A stretch of DNA of 64,000 nucleotides from an uncultured Croceitalea sp. (GCA_947499565.1 CANMOV010000001.1:186001-250000); one strand, 5' to 3'. Positions 7,648 to 16,720 are shown, counted from the first letter of the stretch. The notes: generated by a model from the sequence alone, not told the origin. Translations and numbers: made by a program.

Positions 7648-8706
7648 TTATGAACCAGGTCTTAAACCATATTGTAATTTTCTATTTTCCGGAGTATCTA
7701 AATCGCATTGTACGCGTATCCATCCGGGGTTAAAACCAATACGGTCTGCACCTGGATTACCCCAAGAATAAATAAGTGTCTTTCCTTTTTGCGAACCTTC
7801 CTGAATAAAAATAACAAAGGTCTCACGTTGCATGCCCAAGGACCAAGTATTGCGCATACCTAAAACCATGTGACGCCCATCATCATAGTCAAACTCAAAC
7901 TTTCCACCTTGGTCGTGGATAGGAATATAATATTTGGTAATGGTAGGTCTTCCATTCTCTTTGTTTGGAAAATCTATCATGCACACAAAACATCTAGCCT
8001 TCTCTAACTTGGACCATGTGGATTGTTCTTGATCAGGGAGTCTATTACCGGTAACCTTGTGGTATTTAATTTCATTAAACCAATACTCATTTTCACCAAC
8101 CATGATTTGATAATCTATGGAAAGCTGAGAATTAGAAGATGAGTTTATACAATTAGTGTTTTCAGTCTTTCCTCTAAAAGACATGCCATCTCTTTCCATT
8201 AGCATATCACAACCCTTTTTTAGTAGCGCAGAGTTGGGTTTTATATCCTTTAAAAATGACAGATTATCCATTACGGACAGCTTTGGAATAGGTTTTTTAA
8301 AGTGGTGCACTTTTACTCGGATTGCATTTGCTTCTTCATCTGCAAACAACTCATAAATACCTTGCTTTGTGATAATGTCAGGATTGTCATTTTCATATTC
8401 TTCAATATAAATTACATAGTTACCAAAAGCTGGTAAATCTAATCTCTTAGCAAAACTATGGCTCCGAACATGTTTTCCTTTTTTAGGAGTATCCTTTTTT
8501 AAATAACGATCAAAGTCCATTTGTTCCACGTTGTCATACTCCCCAGGCCAAATGGTCATTAAGTATTCTAGTTCTCTTTCTTGGTAGGAGTAGATACGTT
8601 CTGGTGGTATTTCAGGAGAAGTATCACCTTGAGCAATTAATGTATGAATCCAAGCCATTAAAATTAACAGCACTAATAAACCTGTTTTGACCTTTATAGT
8701 TTTCAT
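7648..8706 (-). CDS. Secreted CpcT/CpeT-like protein with extra C-terminal domain
   Basis: 352 residues. A signal peptide ends near LIAQ26. The CpcT/CpeT domain covers about 45-235: MTIWPGEYDNVEQM, FGNYVIYIEEYEND, TKQGIYELF, GCDMLMERDGMSFRGKTENTNC. The remaining ~110 residues include ARCFVCMIDF, then YYIPIHDQGGKFEFDYDDGRHMVLGMR and end GFNPGWIRVQCDL. This tail aligns by eye with the tail of the protein at 795-1811 (IHDQGG, GF.MGWASCVC), so the two share a two-domain architecture. Last gene of the minus-strand unit that begins at operator copy 2. Confidence 0.73.
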   Translation of the reverse strand: MKTIKVKTGLLVLLILMAWIHTLIAQGDTSPEIPPERIYSYQERELEYLMTIWPGEYDNVEQMDFDRYLKKDTPKKGKHVRSHSFAKRLDLPAFGNYVIYIEEYENDNPDIITKQGIYELFADEEANAIRVKVHHFKKPIPKLSVMDNLSFLKDIKPNSALLKKGCDMLMERDGMSFRGKTENTNCINSSSNSQLSIDYQIMVGENEYWFNEIKYHKVTGNRLPDQEQSTWSKLEKARCFVCMIDFPNKENGRPTITKYYIPIHDQGGKFEFDYDDGRHMVLGMRNTWSLGMQRETFVIFIQEGSQKGKTLIYSWGNPGADRIGFNPGWIRVQCDLDTPENRKLQYGLRPGS

Positions 8707-8721
8707 TGTATAGAAGTTAAA

Positions 8722-9243
8722 TTAATTGGATTCAAGTTCGTATAGTACGATAAGATGACCATCAAAATCTATGAATGCCTGTTCTATAAAATAGAATTCA
8801 TGGTTTTTAGCCCTTCTAGGTTCTGTAGTTTCAAGACCCAATGCAGCTATTTTGCTCATAGTGTTTTTTAAATCGCCCACCTTAATAACAGCTGCCGTCA
8901 TTAATGGAATACCTGGTTTTGGAAGCGCAATGCCTTTTACTTCTGTCAATGCCAGAGTACGCTCTTGAGATGGAGAGCTTAAAGTGATAAAAGAAATCTC
9001 AGCTTCTTTTGGTATTTTAAAAACGGGATACGAGTACGAATCTGGTGAAGATTTTTTTCTGCTGAAAATTGAAAAACCCAAAATATCATGATAAATTTCT
9101 AAGGATTTAGTAGCATCACTTATTAGAAGATTGGTTCTTTTAAAAAGTAGCTCTTTATCTGCTGCAATGATTAAAGAATCACTTTGTGCCTTTACACTAG
9201 CAATAAAAAGGAGAAGTATGGTTATAGTAATATTATTTTTCAT
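8722..9243 (-). CDS. Exported VOC-superfamily (glyoxalase/dioxygenase-fold) protein
   Basis: 173 residues. A signal peptide (1-20, ends VKAQ) precedes a single VOC module: FKRTNLLISDATKSLEIYHDILGFS, SYPVFKIPKEAEISFI, ALTEVKGIALPKPG, AAVIKVGDLKNTMSKIAALG, and the end FDGHLIVLYELES. The first metal-ligand position usually held by His is Arg (KRTNLL), and the terminal Glu strand reads HLIVLY, so the canonical H/E metal site looks altered. Close paralogue of the cytoplasmic VOC at 41104-41538. Export of a VOC protein is unusual. Function unknown; binding or isomerisation of an exported intermediate is possible. Confidence 0.75.
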   Translation of the reverse strand: MKNNITITILLLFIASVKAQSDSLIIAADKELLFKRTNLLISDATKSLEIYHDILGFSIFSRKKSSPDSYSYPVFKIPKEAEISFITLSSPSQERTLALTEVKGIALPKPGIPLMTAAVIKVGDLKNTMSKIAALGLETTEPRRAKNHEFYFIEQAFIDFDGHLIVLYELESN

Positions 9244-9255
9244 CAGATTTTAGAA

Positions 9256-10065
9256 TTACTTTTTAATAAATGCTTTAATAGCTTGAGCACTTTCTTTTGG
9301 CTTTCCAAAAAACATAAAAGCACCACCGTCTTGCACAACCAATCTTTGACTATTAGGAATAATATCCAATAGTTTTTCTTGCCGACTTACAAACATATCC
9401 AACGTACCTTGTATTAATAAAACTGGTATTTTTAAACTCTTCAACGCAGGCTTTCTATCCCAGCCCAAAACACCATAATGTGCATCATAAGGTCGTAATC
9501 TAGAATTTAAATTATTAATGAATGGGCTTAAAATTTCTTCTGCTTTAGCGTGGGGAATGTAATCTATGTAACGCTTCCATGTACCCAATACGGCCTCTCC
9601 ATCTTTATCCATGGATTTCCTAGTTTTTACTGGAAGGTTGTTTTTGAATTTTTCTGTTTCCTCTTTTGTTTTTGGTCCGCTTGTACCTGAAAGTATTACT
9701 TTATGAATACGCTCAGGTTGTAAATGGGCAATGTTCATAGCAAGTAATGCACCTCCATGATGACCCAGAACGGAACATTTTTTAACTCCTAAATAGTCCA
9801 AAACTGCAATAGCACTCTGGGTGTATTCTGGCACACCCAATTCAAAATCCGGATCATCCGAATTTCCATGCCCAGGCCAATCATATGCTATTAACTGAAA
9901 AGAATCTTTTAGATACGGTATTAATCTAGCATATTCTTCTCCAGAAGAGGAAGATTGGTGTATCAGCAAAAGAGCTTCTCCTTGCCCAACGGTCCAATAA
10001 TGGATTTTACCGTGAGGACCATCTATATATCCTTTTTTTACCGATTTTTCTGATGTTGTAAGCAT
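9256..10065 (-). CDS. Alpha/beta-hydrolase fold protein with altered catalytic triad
   Basis: 269 residues, cytoplasmic. The fold is clear: LLLIHQSSSSGEEYARL (oxyanion loop), LIAYDWPGHGNSD, the nucleophile elbow, and LLIQGTLDMFV carrying the acid Asp. At the elbow the sequence is LGHHGGALL (100-108), where the canonical G-x-S-x-G nucleophile Ser is His103. Near the C-terminus the usual G-H motif is QDGGAFMFFGKP, so the catalytic His appears lost too. A hydrolytic Ser-His-Asp mechanism is therefore unlikely. It could be a cofactor-free lyase, isomerase or oxygenase-like member of the fold, or a binding protein. Cotranscribed with the amidohydrolase 25 bp upstream. Confidence 0.8.
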   Translation of the reverse strand: MLTTSEKSVKKGYIDGPHGKIHYWTVGQGEALLLIHQSSSSGEEYARLIPYLKDSFQLIAYDWPGHGNSDDPDFELGVPEYTQSAIAVLDYLGVKKCSVLGHHGGALLAMNIAHLQPERIHKVILSGTSGPKTKEETEKFKNNLPVKTRKSMDKDGEAVLGTWKRYIDYIPHAKAEEILSPFINNLNSRLRPYDAHYGVLGWDRKPALKSLKIPVLLIQGTLDMFVSRQEKLLDIIPNSQRLVVQDGGAFMFFGKPKESAQAIKAFIKK

Positions 10066-10090
10066 ATGAGATTCGTTTATATGATTTAAT

Positions 10091-11554
10091 CTAAAGGCTT
10101 TTAAGTCTATTACTTATACTATCTAGAGCTTTTTGGTTATGCAATTTTCCATCTTTGATTACAGCTTTTATGTTAGTTGTATTCCTAATATTTTCGATCG
10201 GGTTTGCATTAAGCAGGACTAAATCTGCCAACATTCCTTTTTCTATGGTTCCCAGCTCATTTTCCATCTTAAAGTATTTTGCGGGCTGCAATGTGGCAGC
10301 ATCAAGAGCTTCTAAAGGGGTTAATCCTCCTTTTACTAATAGTGCCAGTTCTTCATGAAGACTATAACCGGGAGTAAGAAAAAAAATAGGAGTATCAGTA
10401 CCTGCCATTATAGGAACATTAGCTTCTTTTAATGTTTTTATCATTTGTAACATCCATTCTCCATATGTAGCCATTTCCTCATTAATTGGAGATTTCAAGT
10501 AGCGTTCTAGTCGTTCTTTCCACCCAATGGATACTGAATCTGGTAATTCATCAAAAGTGGCTTTCCATTCATCGGTCCCAAAAAAACGTAGGGAAGCTAC
10601 TGTCATTATATTTAAGGTTGGCACTTGCCATACTTCATTTTCGTCAAGTTGATCAAGCACAAGTTTTTTTTGTGCTTCATCAGAATTTTCCAAAGCATAA
10701 GCTCTTTGTGCTGCATGTATATTTGCTCTTAATTTTCCTCCAGATTTTGAAACTCCATCTAAAAGCATCTTTTGTCGAACTTTAAGGAGACTGTCCCAAT
10801 CTTTTGTAAAAGCCATTTCTAAATTCCGCAAATGTTCCATACTCCGCATCCCAGATTTGGATGCTGTAATTGCATCTATGCTTAAAGGTACATGGCCCGT
10901 AACTGGAAGCCCTAAACTATCGGCATGTTTTAAGATGGCATTAAATACTTCTGGAGAAAGCATTTCGTATACCTTTAGAAAATCAACCCCAGATTCTGCC
11001 AACTCATCAATTTGTCTTTTGGCATCTTCAACGCTTTTCAAGCCTACACCAAGTTTTGGAACTCTTGGGTTAGCTCCATCATATACTGTAGGAATACCAT
11101 CTAACAAAGGACCAGAGATCTTAACTCTCGGGGTGTTTTTTGGACTTTTATCTGCAATCTCCTTTAGTGGCAGGACCAAATCCAGTTCTCCTCCAGTATC
11201 CCTGACACTCGTAATACCATACTTTAAAAATAAATTAAACATGACAGGGGTTAGATTATTATTATAGGTAAGGTGGATATGGGCATCCCAAAGACCAGGA
11301 ATAAGATATTTTCCTGTACCATCAATAACCGTTGCGCCACTTGTAATTTTAATATTGGTTGAAGCAGTAACTTCCGTTATCTTATTTTCTTCTATGCGGA
11401 TGCTCATGGCTTTTTGTTGTCCATTTTTAGCATCAATTAATGTTACATTATGGATTATAAGGCTATTATCTTCTGTTGTTGTAGTACAAGATTGAAAGCT
11501 TAGTTGTATCGAATAAACAACTAACCAAGCAAATACTTTTAAATATCTTCTCAT
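10091..11554 (-). CDS. Metal-dependent amidohydrolase lipoprotein
   Basis: About 487 residues from the Met at 11554. That start gives a clean lipoprotein signal (RRYLKVFAW..., lipobox SFQSC). The upstream ATG at 11575 would sit almost inside the operator and upstream of the transcript start implied by the TATATTTA element at 11579-11586, so I prefer 11554. Amidohydrolase metal ligands are visible: DAHIH (HxH), FLKVYE (bridging carboxylated Lys), GHVP (His), MEHLR (His) and GTDTP (Asp). The layout resembles the imidazolonepropionase/prolidase-like group, which hydrolyses cyclic amides and related bonds. It would act in the periplasm or at the outer membrane. In context it may open a lactam or imide (inference). 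Confidence 0.82.
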   Translation of the reverse strand: MRRYLKVFAWLVVYSIQLSFQSCTTTTEDNSLIIHNVTLIDAKNGQQKAMSIRIEENKITEVTASTNIKITSGATVIDGTGKYLIPGLWDAHIHLTYNNNLTPVMFNLFLKYGITSVRDTGGELDLVLPLKEIADKSPKNTPRVKISGPLLDGIPTVYDGANPRVPKLGVGLKSVEDAKRQIDELAESGVDFLKVYEMLSPEVFNAILKHADSLGLPVTGHVPLSIDAITASKSGMRSMEHLRNLEMAFTKDWDSLLKVRQKMLLDGVSKSGGKLRANIHAAQRAYALENSDEAQKKLVLDQLDENEVWQVPTLNIMTVASLRFFGTDEWKATFDELPDSVSIGWKERLERYLKSPINEEMATYGEWMLQMIKTLKEANVPIMAGTDTPIFFLTPGYSLHEELALLVKGGLTPLEALDAATLQPAKYFKMENELGTIEKGMLADLVLLNANPIENIRNTTNIKAVIKDGKLHNQKALDSISNRLKSL

Positions 11555-11586
11555 GAAATAGTTTAAAGTAAGCATTTTTAAATATA

Positions 11587-11617
11587 GTTAATATTATTAA
11601 TAATTAATATAGTTAAC
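11587..11617. promoter_or_regulatory. Shared compound operator, copy 2
   Basis: GTTAAT-ATT-ATTAAT (11587-11601) and ATTAAT-ATA-GTTAAC (11603-11617), 1 bp apart, lie between the divergent amidohydrolase (-) and aceE-like (+) genes. The right box ends 12 bp before a consensus -7 element, so it overlaps the place where the -33 element of a Bacteroidota promoter should lie. Confidence 0.85.
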
Positions 11618-11628
11618 TATTATTTTTT

Positions 11629-11636
11629 TATATTTG
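11629..11636 (+). promoter_or_regulatory. Bacteroidota-type -7 promoter element
   Basis: TATATTTG matches TANNTTTG exactly, 56 bp before the aceE-like start. Comparable but weaker elements follow other operator copies at similar distance: TATCTTAG at 20250 and TACCTTTA at 43830. This supports a common promoter layout in which the operator covers the -33 region. Confidence 0.6.
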
Positions 11637-11691
11637 AGTTCCATCAACAGGAATATCATGTATTCATCTAGATAAAGATAGTAGGATTGTT

Positions 11692-14370
11692 ATGAATGAA
11701 ATAGCTCAAAATAAAGACTTGGATTGGCAATTAGAATTGACAGAATGGATAGCCTCATTAGAGGAGTTTATAGACGATAAAGGCGATGAGAAATCTGCCG
11801 ACTTAATACATGAATTACGATCGTTTGCTCAACGAAAAGGAGTAAAATTAGCAGGGGAAGCTCTAAACTCTCCTTATATAAACACCATTAATGCTAAAAA
11901 CCAACCACCATATCCAGGAGACACCGTTATGGAAAAAAAGATTGAGAATATCAATCGTTGGAATGCTATGGCAATGGTTTTACAGGGTTATGATAGTGGC
12001 GAAGGAGTAGGAGGGCATATTGCTACTTATGCCTCTGCTGCTAGTATGTACGAGGTTGGTCAAAATCATATTTTTAAAAAGAAGTCTGATGATTATGGAG
12101 GGGATTTGGTTTCTTTTCAACCCCATGCTGCACCAGGCGTTTATGCTAGAGCTTTTCTCGAAGGAAGATTAACAGAGGAACACCTAAAAAACTTTAGAAG
12201 AGAACTTCAACCTGAGGGAGGATTACCATCTTATCCCCATCCTAGAAGGATGCCGGATTTTTGGGAGATTCCATCGGCCTCTATGGGTCTTATTGGTGTA
12301 AGTTCAATTTACCAAGCCCGTTTTCAAAAATATTTAGAGAATAGAGGATTAAAACCAAAAAAAGGAGGTCTTGTTTGGGCATTTGTAGGTGACGGAGAAA
12401 TGGATGAGCCCGAAACTTTAGGCACTTTAAATATCGCTTCAAGAGAGCAATTAGACAATTTTGTATTAGTAGTTAACTGTAATCTGCAACGTTTAGATGG
12501 TCCTGTTAGGGGTAATGGTAAAATTATTCAGGAGCTAGAACGTAGTTTCCTAGGAGCAGGTTGGAATGTTACTAAAGTGATTTGGGGTAGTGAGTGGGAC
12601 GCACTTTTGGCCAGAGATGACAAAGGTATTCTTGTAGACCGCATGGAGCGTGCTTTGGATGGAGACTATCAATTGTATTCTGTACTTGAGGGTGATAAGG
12701 TTAGAGCGCATTGGGTAAAAGATAATCCCGAATTGGAAAAACTAATGCAATCACTCTCAGATGAAGAGATTCGCACAATTAGAAGAGGTGGCCATGATTA
12801 TAAAAAGATATTTGCAGCTTTTGAAAAGGCGGCTAAGCCTAATGGTAAACCAAGTGTAATTTTAATGAAAACCCTTAAAGGGTATGGTATGGGTAGTTCT
12901 GGTGAGGGTAAAAACACCACCCACCAGAAAAAGAATATGAGTTCAGAAGAGCGTATTGAAGCGGCCAAAAGATTTGGTATTCCCTTTAGTGAGGAAGAGG
13001 CTGCAAAGGCAGCTTTCTATAAGCCTGCAGACAATAGCCCCGAAATGCAATACCTAAGAAAAAAGAGAGAAACATTAGGTGGATATATTCCAGAACGTCG
13101 TGATGAAAGTAAACCTATAAAAACTCCTGATGATTCTTTGTTTGATGAATTCTATGCTGGTACAGATGACCGCGAGGTTTCTACAACCATGGTTTTAGTG
13201 CGAATTATTTCAAAGCTTTTAAGGTACGAAGGAGTTAAAGATTATATAGTGCCTATTATCCCTGATGAAGCACGGACTTTTGGTATGGACGGACTCTTCC
13301 GTCATGCTGGAATTTATCAGCCTAAAGGCCAATTATATCAGCCAGTGGATACCGGAAGTATTTCATACTATCGAGAAAGTACGGATGGACAAATTCTACA
13401 GGAAGGTATTTGTGAGGCGGGTGCGCTTGCTTCATTTATGGCTGCTGGTTCGGCATATTCATTACATGGATTGCCTATGATTCCATTTTATATTTTCTAT
13501 TCGATATTCGGTTTTCAGCGAGTAGGGGATATGATTTGGGCTTGCGGAGATATGATGGTGAAAGGATTTTTAATTGGTGGGACTTCAGGTAGGACTACGT
13601 TGAATGGTGAGGGGGTACAACACCAAGATGGACATTCACATGTTTTATCCAGTATTGTACCTAATATGAAGAGCTATGACCCAACTTTTGCTTTTGAGTT
13701 GGCGATTATTGTAAAAGATGGAATCTATCGCATGTATGAGTTGCAGGAGAAGATTTTCTATTACATCACTGTAACCAATGAGAATTATACCATGCCGCTA
13801 ATGCCAGAAGGTGTTACGGAAGGTATAATCAAAGGGATGTACAGATACCAAAAGTCTAGCACTAAAGTTGTCAAAGGAAGAAAAGCACACCTTATGGGTA
13901 GTGGCTCTATAATGATGCAAGTAATTGAAGCTAAGAAAATTCTAGAAGACATGGGTATTTCTACAGATGTCTGGAGTGTTACTAGCTATACAGAGTTGCA
14001 AAGGGATGCATTGGCAGTAGAACGTGAGAAGTTATTATCTACCGAAACTAAGAAGCCAAAGAACTATTTGGAAACCTTGTTAGAGAAAGAAACTGGGGTT
14101 TTTGTTTCAGCTTCGGATTATGTAAAACAATTAGGAATGGGTATCTCTAAATGGATGCCAGGAGGCTATCACGTCTTAGGTACGGACGGTTATGGACTTA
14201 GTGAAGCAAGGTCAGACCTGAGAAACTATTTTGAAATAAGTGCTAAATACATTGCTTTAAGTGCCTTACAATTATTGCAAGAAGAAGGAGTAGTTACTGT
14301 AAAAGAAGTGAAAGACTTTATTAAGTCCCAAAAAATAGATAGTAAAAAAATGAATCCTGCGGAGCTTTAG
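11692..14370 (+). CDS. aceE: Homodimeric pyruvate (2-oxoacid) dehydrogenase E1 component, AceE type
   Basis: 892 residues, close to the 887 of E. coli AceE. Thiamine diphosphate E1 of the single-chain class: GDGEMDEPETLG (about 230-242) followed by NCNLQRLDGPVRGNGKIIQELE is the ThDP/Mg signature. GGHDYKK and the GEGKNTTHQKK region are typical of the family, as is the C-terminal transketolase-like domain (DGYGLSEARSDLRNYFE). It decarboxylates a 2-oxoacid and transfers the acyl group to E2. Many flavobacteria use a two-chain E1 for central metabolism, so this copy, under the regulon operator, may serve pathway-derived pyruvate or 2-oxobutyrate (inference). Confidence 0.92.
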   Translation: MNEIAQNKDLDWQLELTEWIASLEEFIDDKGDEKSADLIHELRSFAQRKGVKLAGEALNSPYINTINAKNQPPYPGDTVMEKKIENINRWNAMAMVLQGYDSGEGVGGHIATYASAASMYEVGQNHIFKKKSDDYGGDLVSFQPHAAPGVYARAFLEGRLTEEHLKNFRRELQPEGGLPSYPHPRRMPDFWEIPSASMGLIGVSSIYQARFQKYLENRGLKPKKGGLVWAFVGDGEMDEPETLGTLNIASREQLDNFVLVVNCNLQRLDGPVRGNGKIIQELERSFLGAGWNVTKVIWGSEWDALLARDDKGILVDRMERALDGDYQLYSVLEGDKVRAHWVKDNPELEKLMQSLSDEEIRTIRRGGHDYKKIFAAFEKAAKPNGKPSVILMKTLKGYGMGSSGEGKNTTHQKKNMSSEERIEAAKRFGIPFSEEEAAKAAFYKPADNSPEMQYLRKKRETLGGYIPERRDESKPIKTPDDSLFDEFYAGTDDREVSTTMVLVRIISKLLRYEGVKDYIVPIIPDEARTFGMDGLFRHAGIYQPKGQLYQPVDTGSISYYRESTDGQILQEGICEAGALASFMAAGSAYSLHGLPMIPFYIFYSIFGFQRVGDMIWACGDMMVKGFLIGGTSGRTTLNGEGVQHQDGHSHVLSSIVPNMKSYDPTFAFELAIIVKDGIYRMYELQEKIFYYITVTNENYTMPLMPEGVTEGIIKGMYRYQKSSTKVVKGRKAHLMGSGSIMMQVIEAKKILEDMGISTDVWSVTSYTELQRDALAVEREKLLSTETKKPKNYLETLLEKETGVFVSASDYVKQLGMGISKWMPGGYHVLGTDGYGLSEARSDLRNYFEISAKYIALSALQLLQEEGVVTVKEVKDFIKSQKIDSKKMNPAEL

Positions 14371-14404
14371 TCCGTCTAAAATTTCAAACTTAAAGCAAAT
14401 ACAA

Positions 14405-16030
14405 ATGACCCAGCTTAAATTACCATCATTAGGTGAAGGCATAGAAAAAGGTACTGTTATTTCTATTACAGTAAAAGTTGGAGATACTATTTCCACAGAA
14501 CAAGCCCTAATGGAAGTAGAGACCGATAAAGTAGTGGTAGAAGTGCCTTCGGATGCTGCAGGAATTGTAGCTGCTATTTTGGTGAATATAGGAGACGAAA
14601 TTAATGAGGGTACACCTATAATTCAATTAGAAGGAGAAGAAATACTAAAAGAGGTGCCCATTACTATATCTAAAGTGGAGGACACCGCAGTAATGAGCTT
14701 AGTAAAAGATCCTATTACCGAAACCAAAACAAAAGAAAAAATTGTTGAGAAACCAACAGTCAATGAGGAATTAAAACTACCTTCCTTAGGTGAAGGTATA
14801 GAAAAAGGTACTGTAATAGCCATTCATGTAAAAGAAGGTGATACGATTGTTGCCGAGCAATCGCTAATGGAGGTTGAAACAGACAAAGTAGTGGTTGAGG
14901 TTCCAGCAGATGCCTCCGGTATGGTAAGTAAGGTGTTGGTTTCTATTGGGGATGAAATAGGAGAAGGAAACCCGATAATCATTTTAAAAAAGGATGAGGT
15001 TGAAGGAGCTAATATTGCAGCAGCAGCTCCTATTGAAATTGTTAAAGAAGATAACCCAAATAATACCTCATTAGAAACAAAAACACCAAAGCAGTCTGCC
15101 GCTATAAACAATACTTTAAATGGAGAACGTAAGGGAAAATTTAGGGCGTCTCCCTTAGCACGCAAAATAGCGCGTGAAATAGGTATAGATATTACGCAAG
15201 TAACACTTCCTGAAGGCGGAAACAGAATTTCGGTCCAAGATGTTAAGAATTATAGTAAAATACGCAATCAAAATAGAGCAACGGTTAACGGAGTTTCCAA
15301 TGTAGCACCAAAGCTTCCAGACTTTAGCAAATGGGGCACTATACGCAAAGAAGCAATGTCTGGTATTGCGCAAGCGACCAGTAAAAATATGACAACTACT
15401 TGGAGTCAGATTCCGCATGCTTGGTTACAAGAAAAAGTTGACATTACAGATTTAGAGACCAAAAGACAGACTCATAAAGTCCAAATTAAAGAAGCAGGTG
15501 GTGCGTTAACGATTACTAGTATTCTAGTTAAAGTTATGAGTAAGGCACTAGAAAAGTTCCCTATATTCAATGCTAGTCTAGATGGCAGTACTAATGAAAT
15601 TATCTATAAGGATTATATTAATGTAGGTGTTGCAGTTGATTCAGATAGAGGATTAATGGTACCTGTTTTACGAAATGCAAACGAAAAAGGAATGCTACAA
15701 ATCTCGCAAGGTTTGGTATCTCTTTCTAAAAGTGTAAAAGAGAAAAAAATTAAGCCAGAGGAATTGCAGGGCGGAACATTTACTATTTCTAATTTGGGAG
15801 GAATAGGCACATCTGCTATTTTTCCATTAGTAAATCATCCTCAAGCAGCTATTTTAGGTGTAGCAGCTAGTCAAACGGAAGCAATTTGGTTAGACGGAAA
15901 ATTTGAACCACGTTTAATAATGCCTCTAACGATTGGTTTTGATCATAGAATTATTAATGGTGCAGATGCGGCTCGTTTTTTAAAATATGCAAAAGAATTG
16001 TTAGAAGATTGGTTTCTCTGGAATATGTAA
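14405..16030 (+). CDS. aceF: Dihydrolipoamide acyltransferase E2 with two lipoyl domains
   Basis: 541 residues. Two lipoyl domains carry METDKVVVEV motifs with lipoylated Lys near 42 and near 160. A peripheral-subunit-binding domain follows (RASPLARKIAREIG, about 245-280), then the acyltransferase domain with DHRIINGADAARF at 513-525. The active-site Asn in place of the more common Asp also occurs in E2p of AceE-type complexes such as Azotobacter, so it fits the E1 encoded 34 bp upstream. No E3 (lipoamide dehydrogenase) gene is in the window, so a housekeeping E3 must serve this complex. Confidence 0.92.
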   Translation: MTQLKLPSLGEGIEKGTVISITVKVGDTISTEQALMEVETDKVVVEVPSDAAGIVAAILVNIGDEINEGTPIIQLEGEEILKEVPITISKVEDTAVMSLVKDPITETKTKEKIVEKPTVNEELKLPSLGEGIEKGTVIAIHVKEGDTIVAEQSLMEVETDKVVVEVPADASGMVSKVLVSIGDEIGEGNPIIILKKDEVEGANIAAAAPIEIVKEDNPNNTSLETKTPKQSAAINNTLNGERKGKFRASPLARKIAREIGIDITQVTLPEGGNRISVQDVKNYSKIRNQNRATVNGVSNVAPKLPDFSKWGTIRKEAMSGIAQATSKNMTTTWSQIPHAWLQEKVDITDLETKRQTHKVQIKEAGGALTITSILVKVMSKALEKFPIFNASLDGSTNEIIYKDYINVGVAVDSDRGLMVPVLRNANEKGMLQISQGLVSLSKSVKEKKIKPEELQGGTFTISNLGGIGTSAIFPLVNHPQAAILGVAASQTEAIWLDGKFEPRLIMPLTIGFDHRIINGADAARFLKYAKELLEDWFLWNM

Positions 16031-16053
16031 ATAAAACAACTAATAAAGACATT

Positions 16054-16719
16054 ATGAGCTTATTTCTTTTTCTTAAACTGTTCCACGTTGTTCTGTTTGC
16101 CTTTTGGTTAGGAACTGATATGGGAACCTATTATTCAAGTAAGTTCGTGGTTAATCCTAAGCTTACACCAGGCCAACGGACAACAGCATTAAATATACTA
16201 CTTGGTTGTGATTTAGGACCGCGTATTGCTATGCCATTAGTAACACCTACAGGTTTGCACATGGCAAGTTTAATAGGTATTGCAAAAATCAGTACTATAT
16301 GGCTTACATTAATTTGGATTATTAGTTTGTTATGGCTGGCTTTAGTTTTGGCTGCTCACTACAACAAGAATGAGGGTATGAAGAAAAAACTAAAAAACAT
16401 AGACTTTTGGATTCGCCCAATTCTTGTTTTGGGTATTGGAGCTGTTGCCATTTATAACTTGCTTCATCCTACCCATTTAATTGCACCTTTTTTAAATTAT
16501 AAGTTGTTAATATTATGTGGCTTAATTTTATGTGGTCTGGGTATTAGAAAACAATTGGCAAAATTTACACCTGCCTTTGTTGATTTGGTAACTGGAAATG
16601 AAAAACCAGAAACTAATGCCATAATGAAAAAAAGAATGGATAATTGCCTACCTTATGTTTACGGCATATGGGCAGGTACCATTGCTTGTGCTGCTCTAGG
16701 ACTTCATTTAATAGGATAA
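16054..16719 (+). CDS. Multi-spanning membrane protein of unknown function
   Basis: About 221 residues from the Met at 16054. The longer frame from 16009 would overlap the E2 gene and lacks a better start. Five to six hydrophobic helices are visible: FLKLFHVVLFAFW, IWLTLIWIISLLWLALVLA, PILVLGIGAVAIYNLL, KLLILCGLILCGLGI, GIWAGTIACAALGLHLI. His in the first helix (LFHVV) and a GTDMGTYY loop recall small haem or copper-handling membrane proteins of the CopD/DUF2269 kind, but I cannot assign it. Located between E2 and a soluble unknown in the same operon. Confidence 0.6.
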   Translation: MSLFLFLKLFHVVLFAFWLGTDMGTYYSSKFVVNPKLTPGQRTTALNILLGCDLGPRIAMPLVTPTGLHMASLIGIAKISTIWLTLIWIISLLWLALVLAAHYNKNEGMKKKLKNIDFWIRPILVLGIGAVAIYNLLHPTHLIAPFLNYKLLILCGLILCGLGIRKQLAKFTPAFVDLVTGNEKPETNAIMKKRMDNCLPYVYGIWAGTIACAALGLHLIG

Positions 16720-16720
16720 T

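Noticed and set aside
16009-16053. Upstream start for the membrane protein, overlapping the E2 gene
   Set aside because: It would add a charged 15-residue extension inside the E2 coding region. The ATG at 16054 gives a normal membrane-protein N-terminus 23 bp after the E2 stop.
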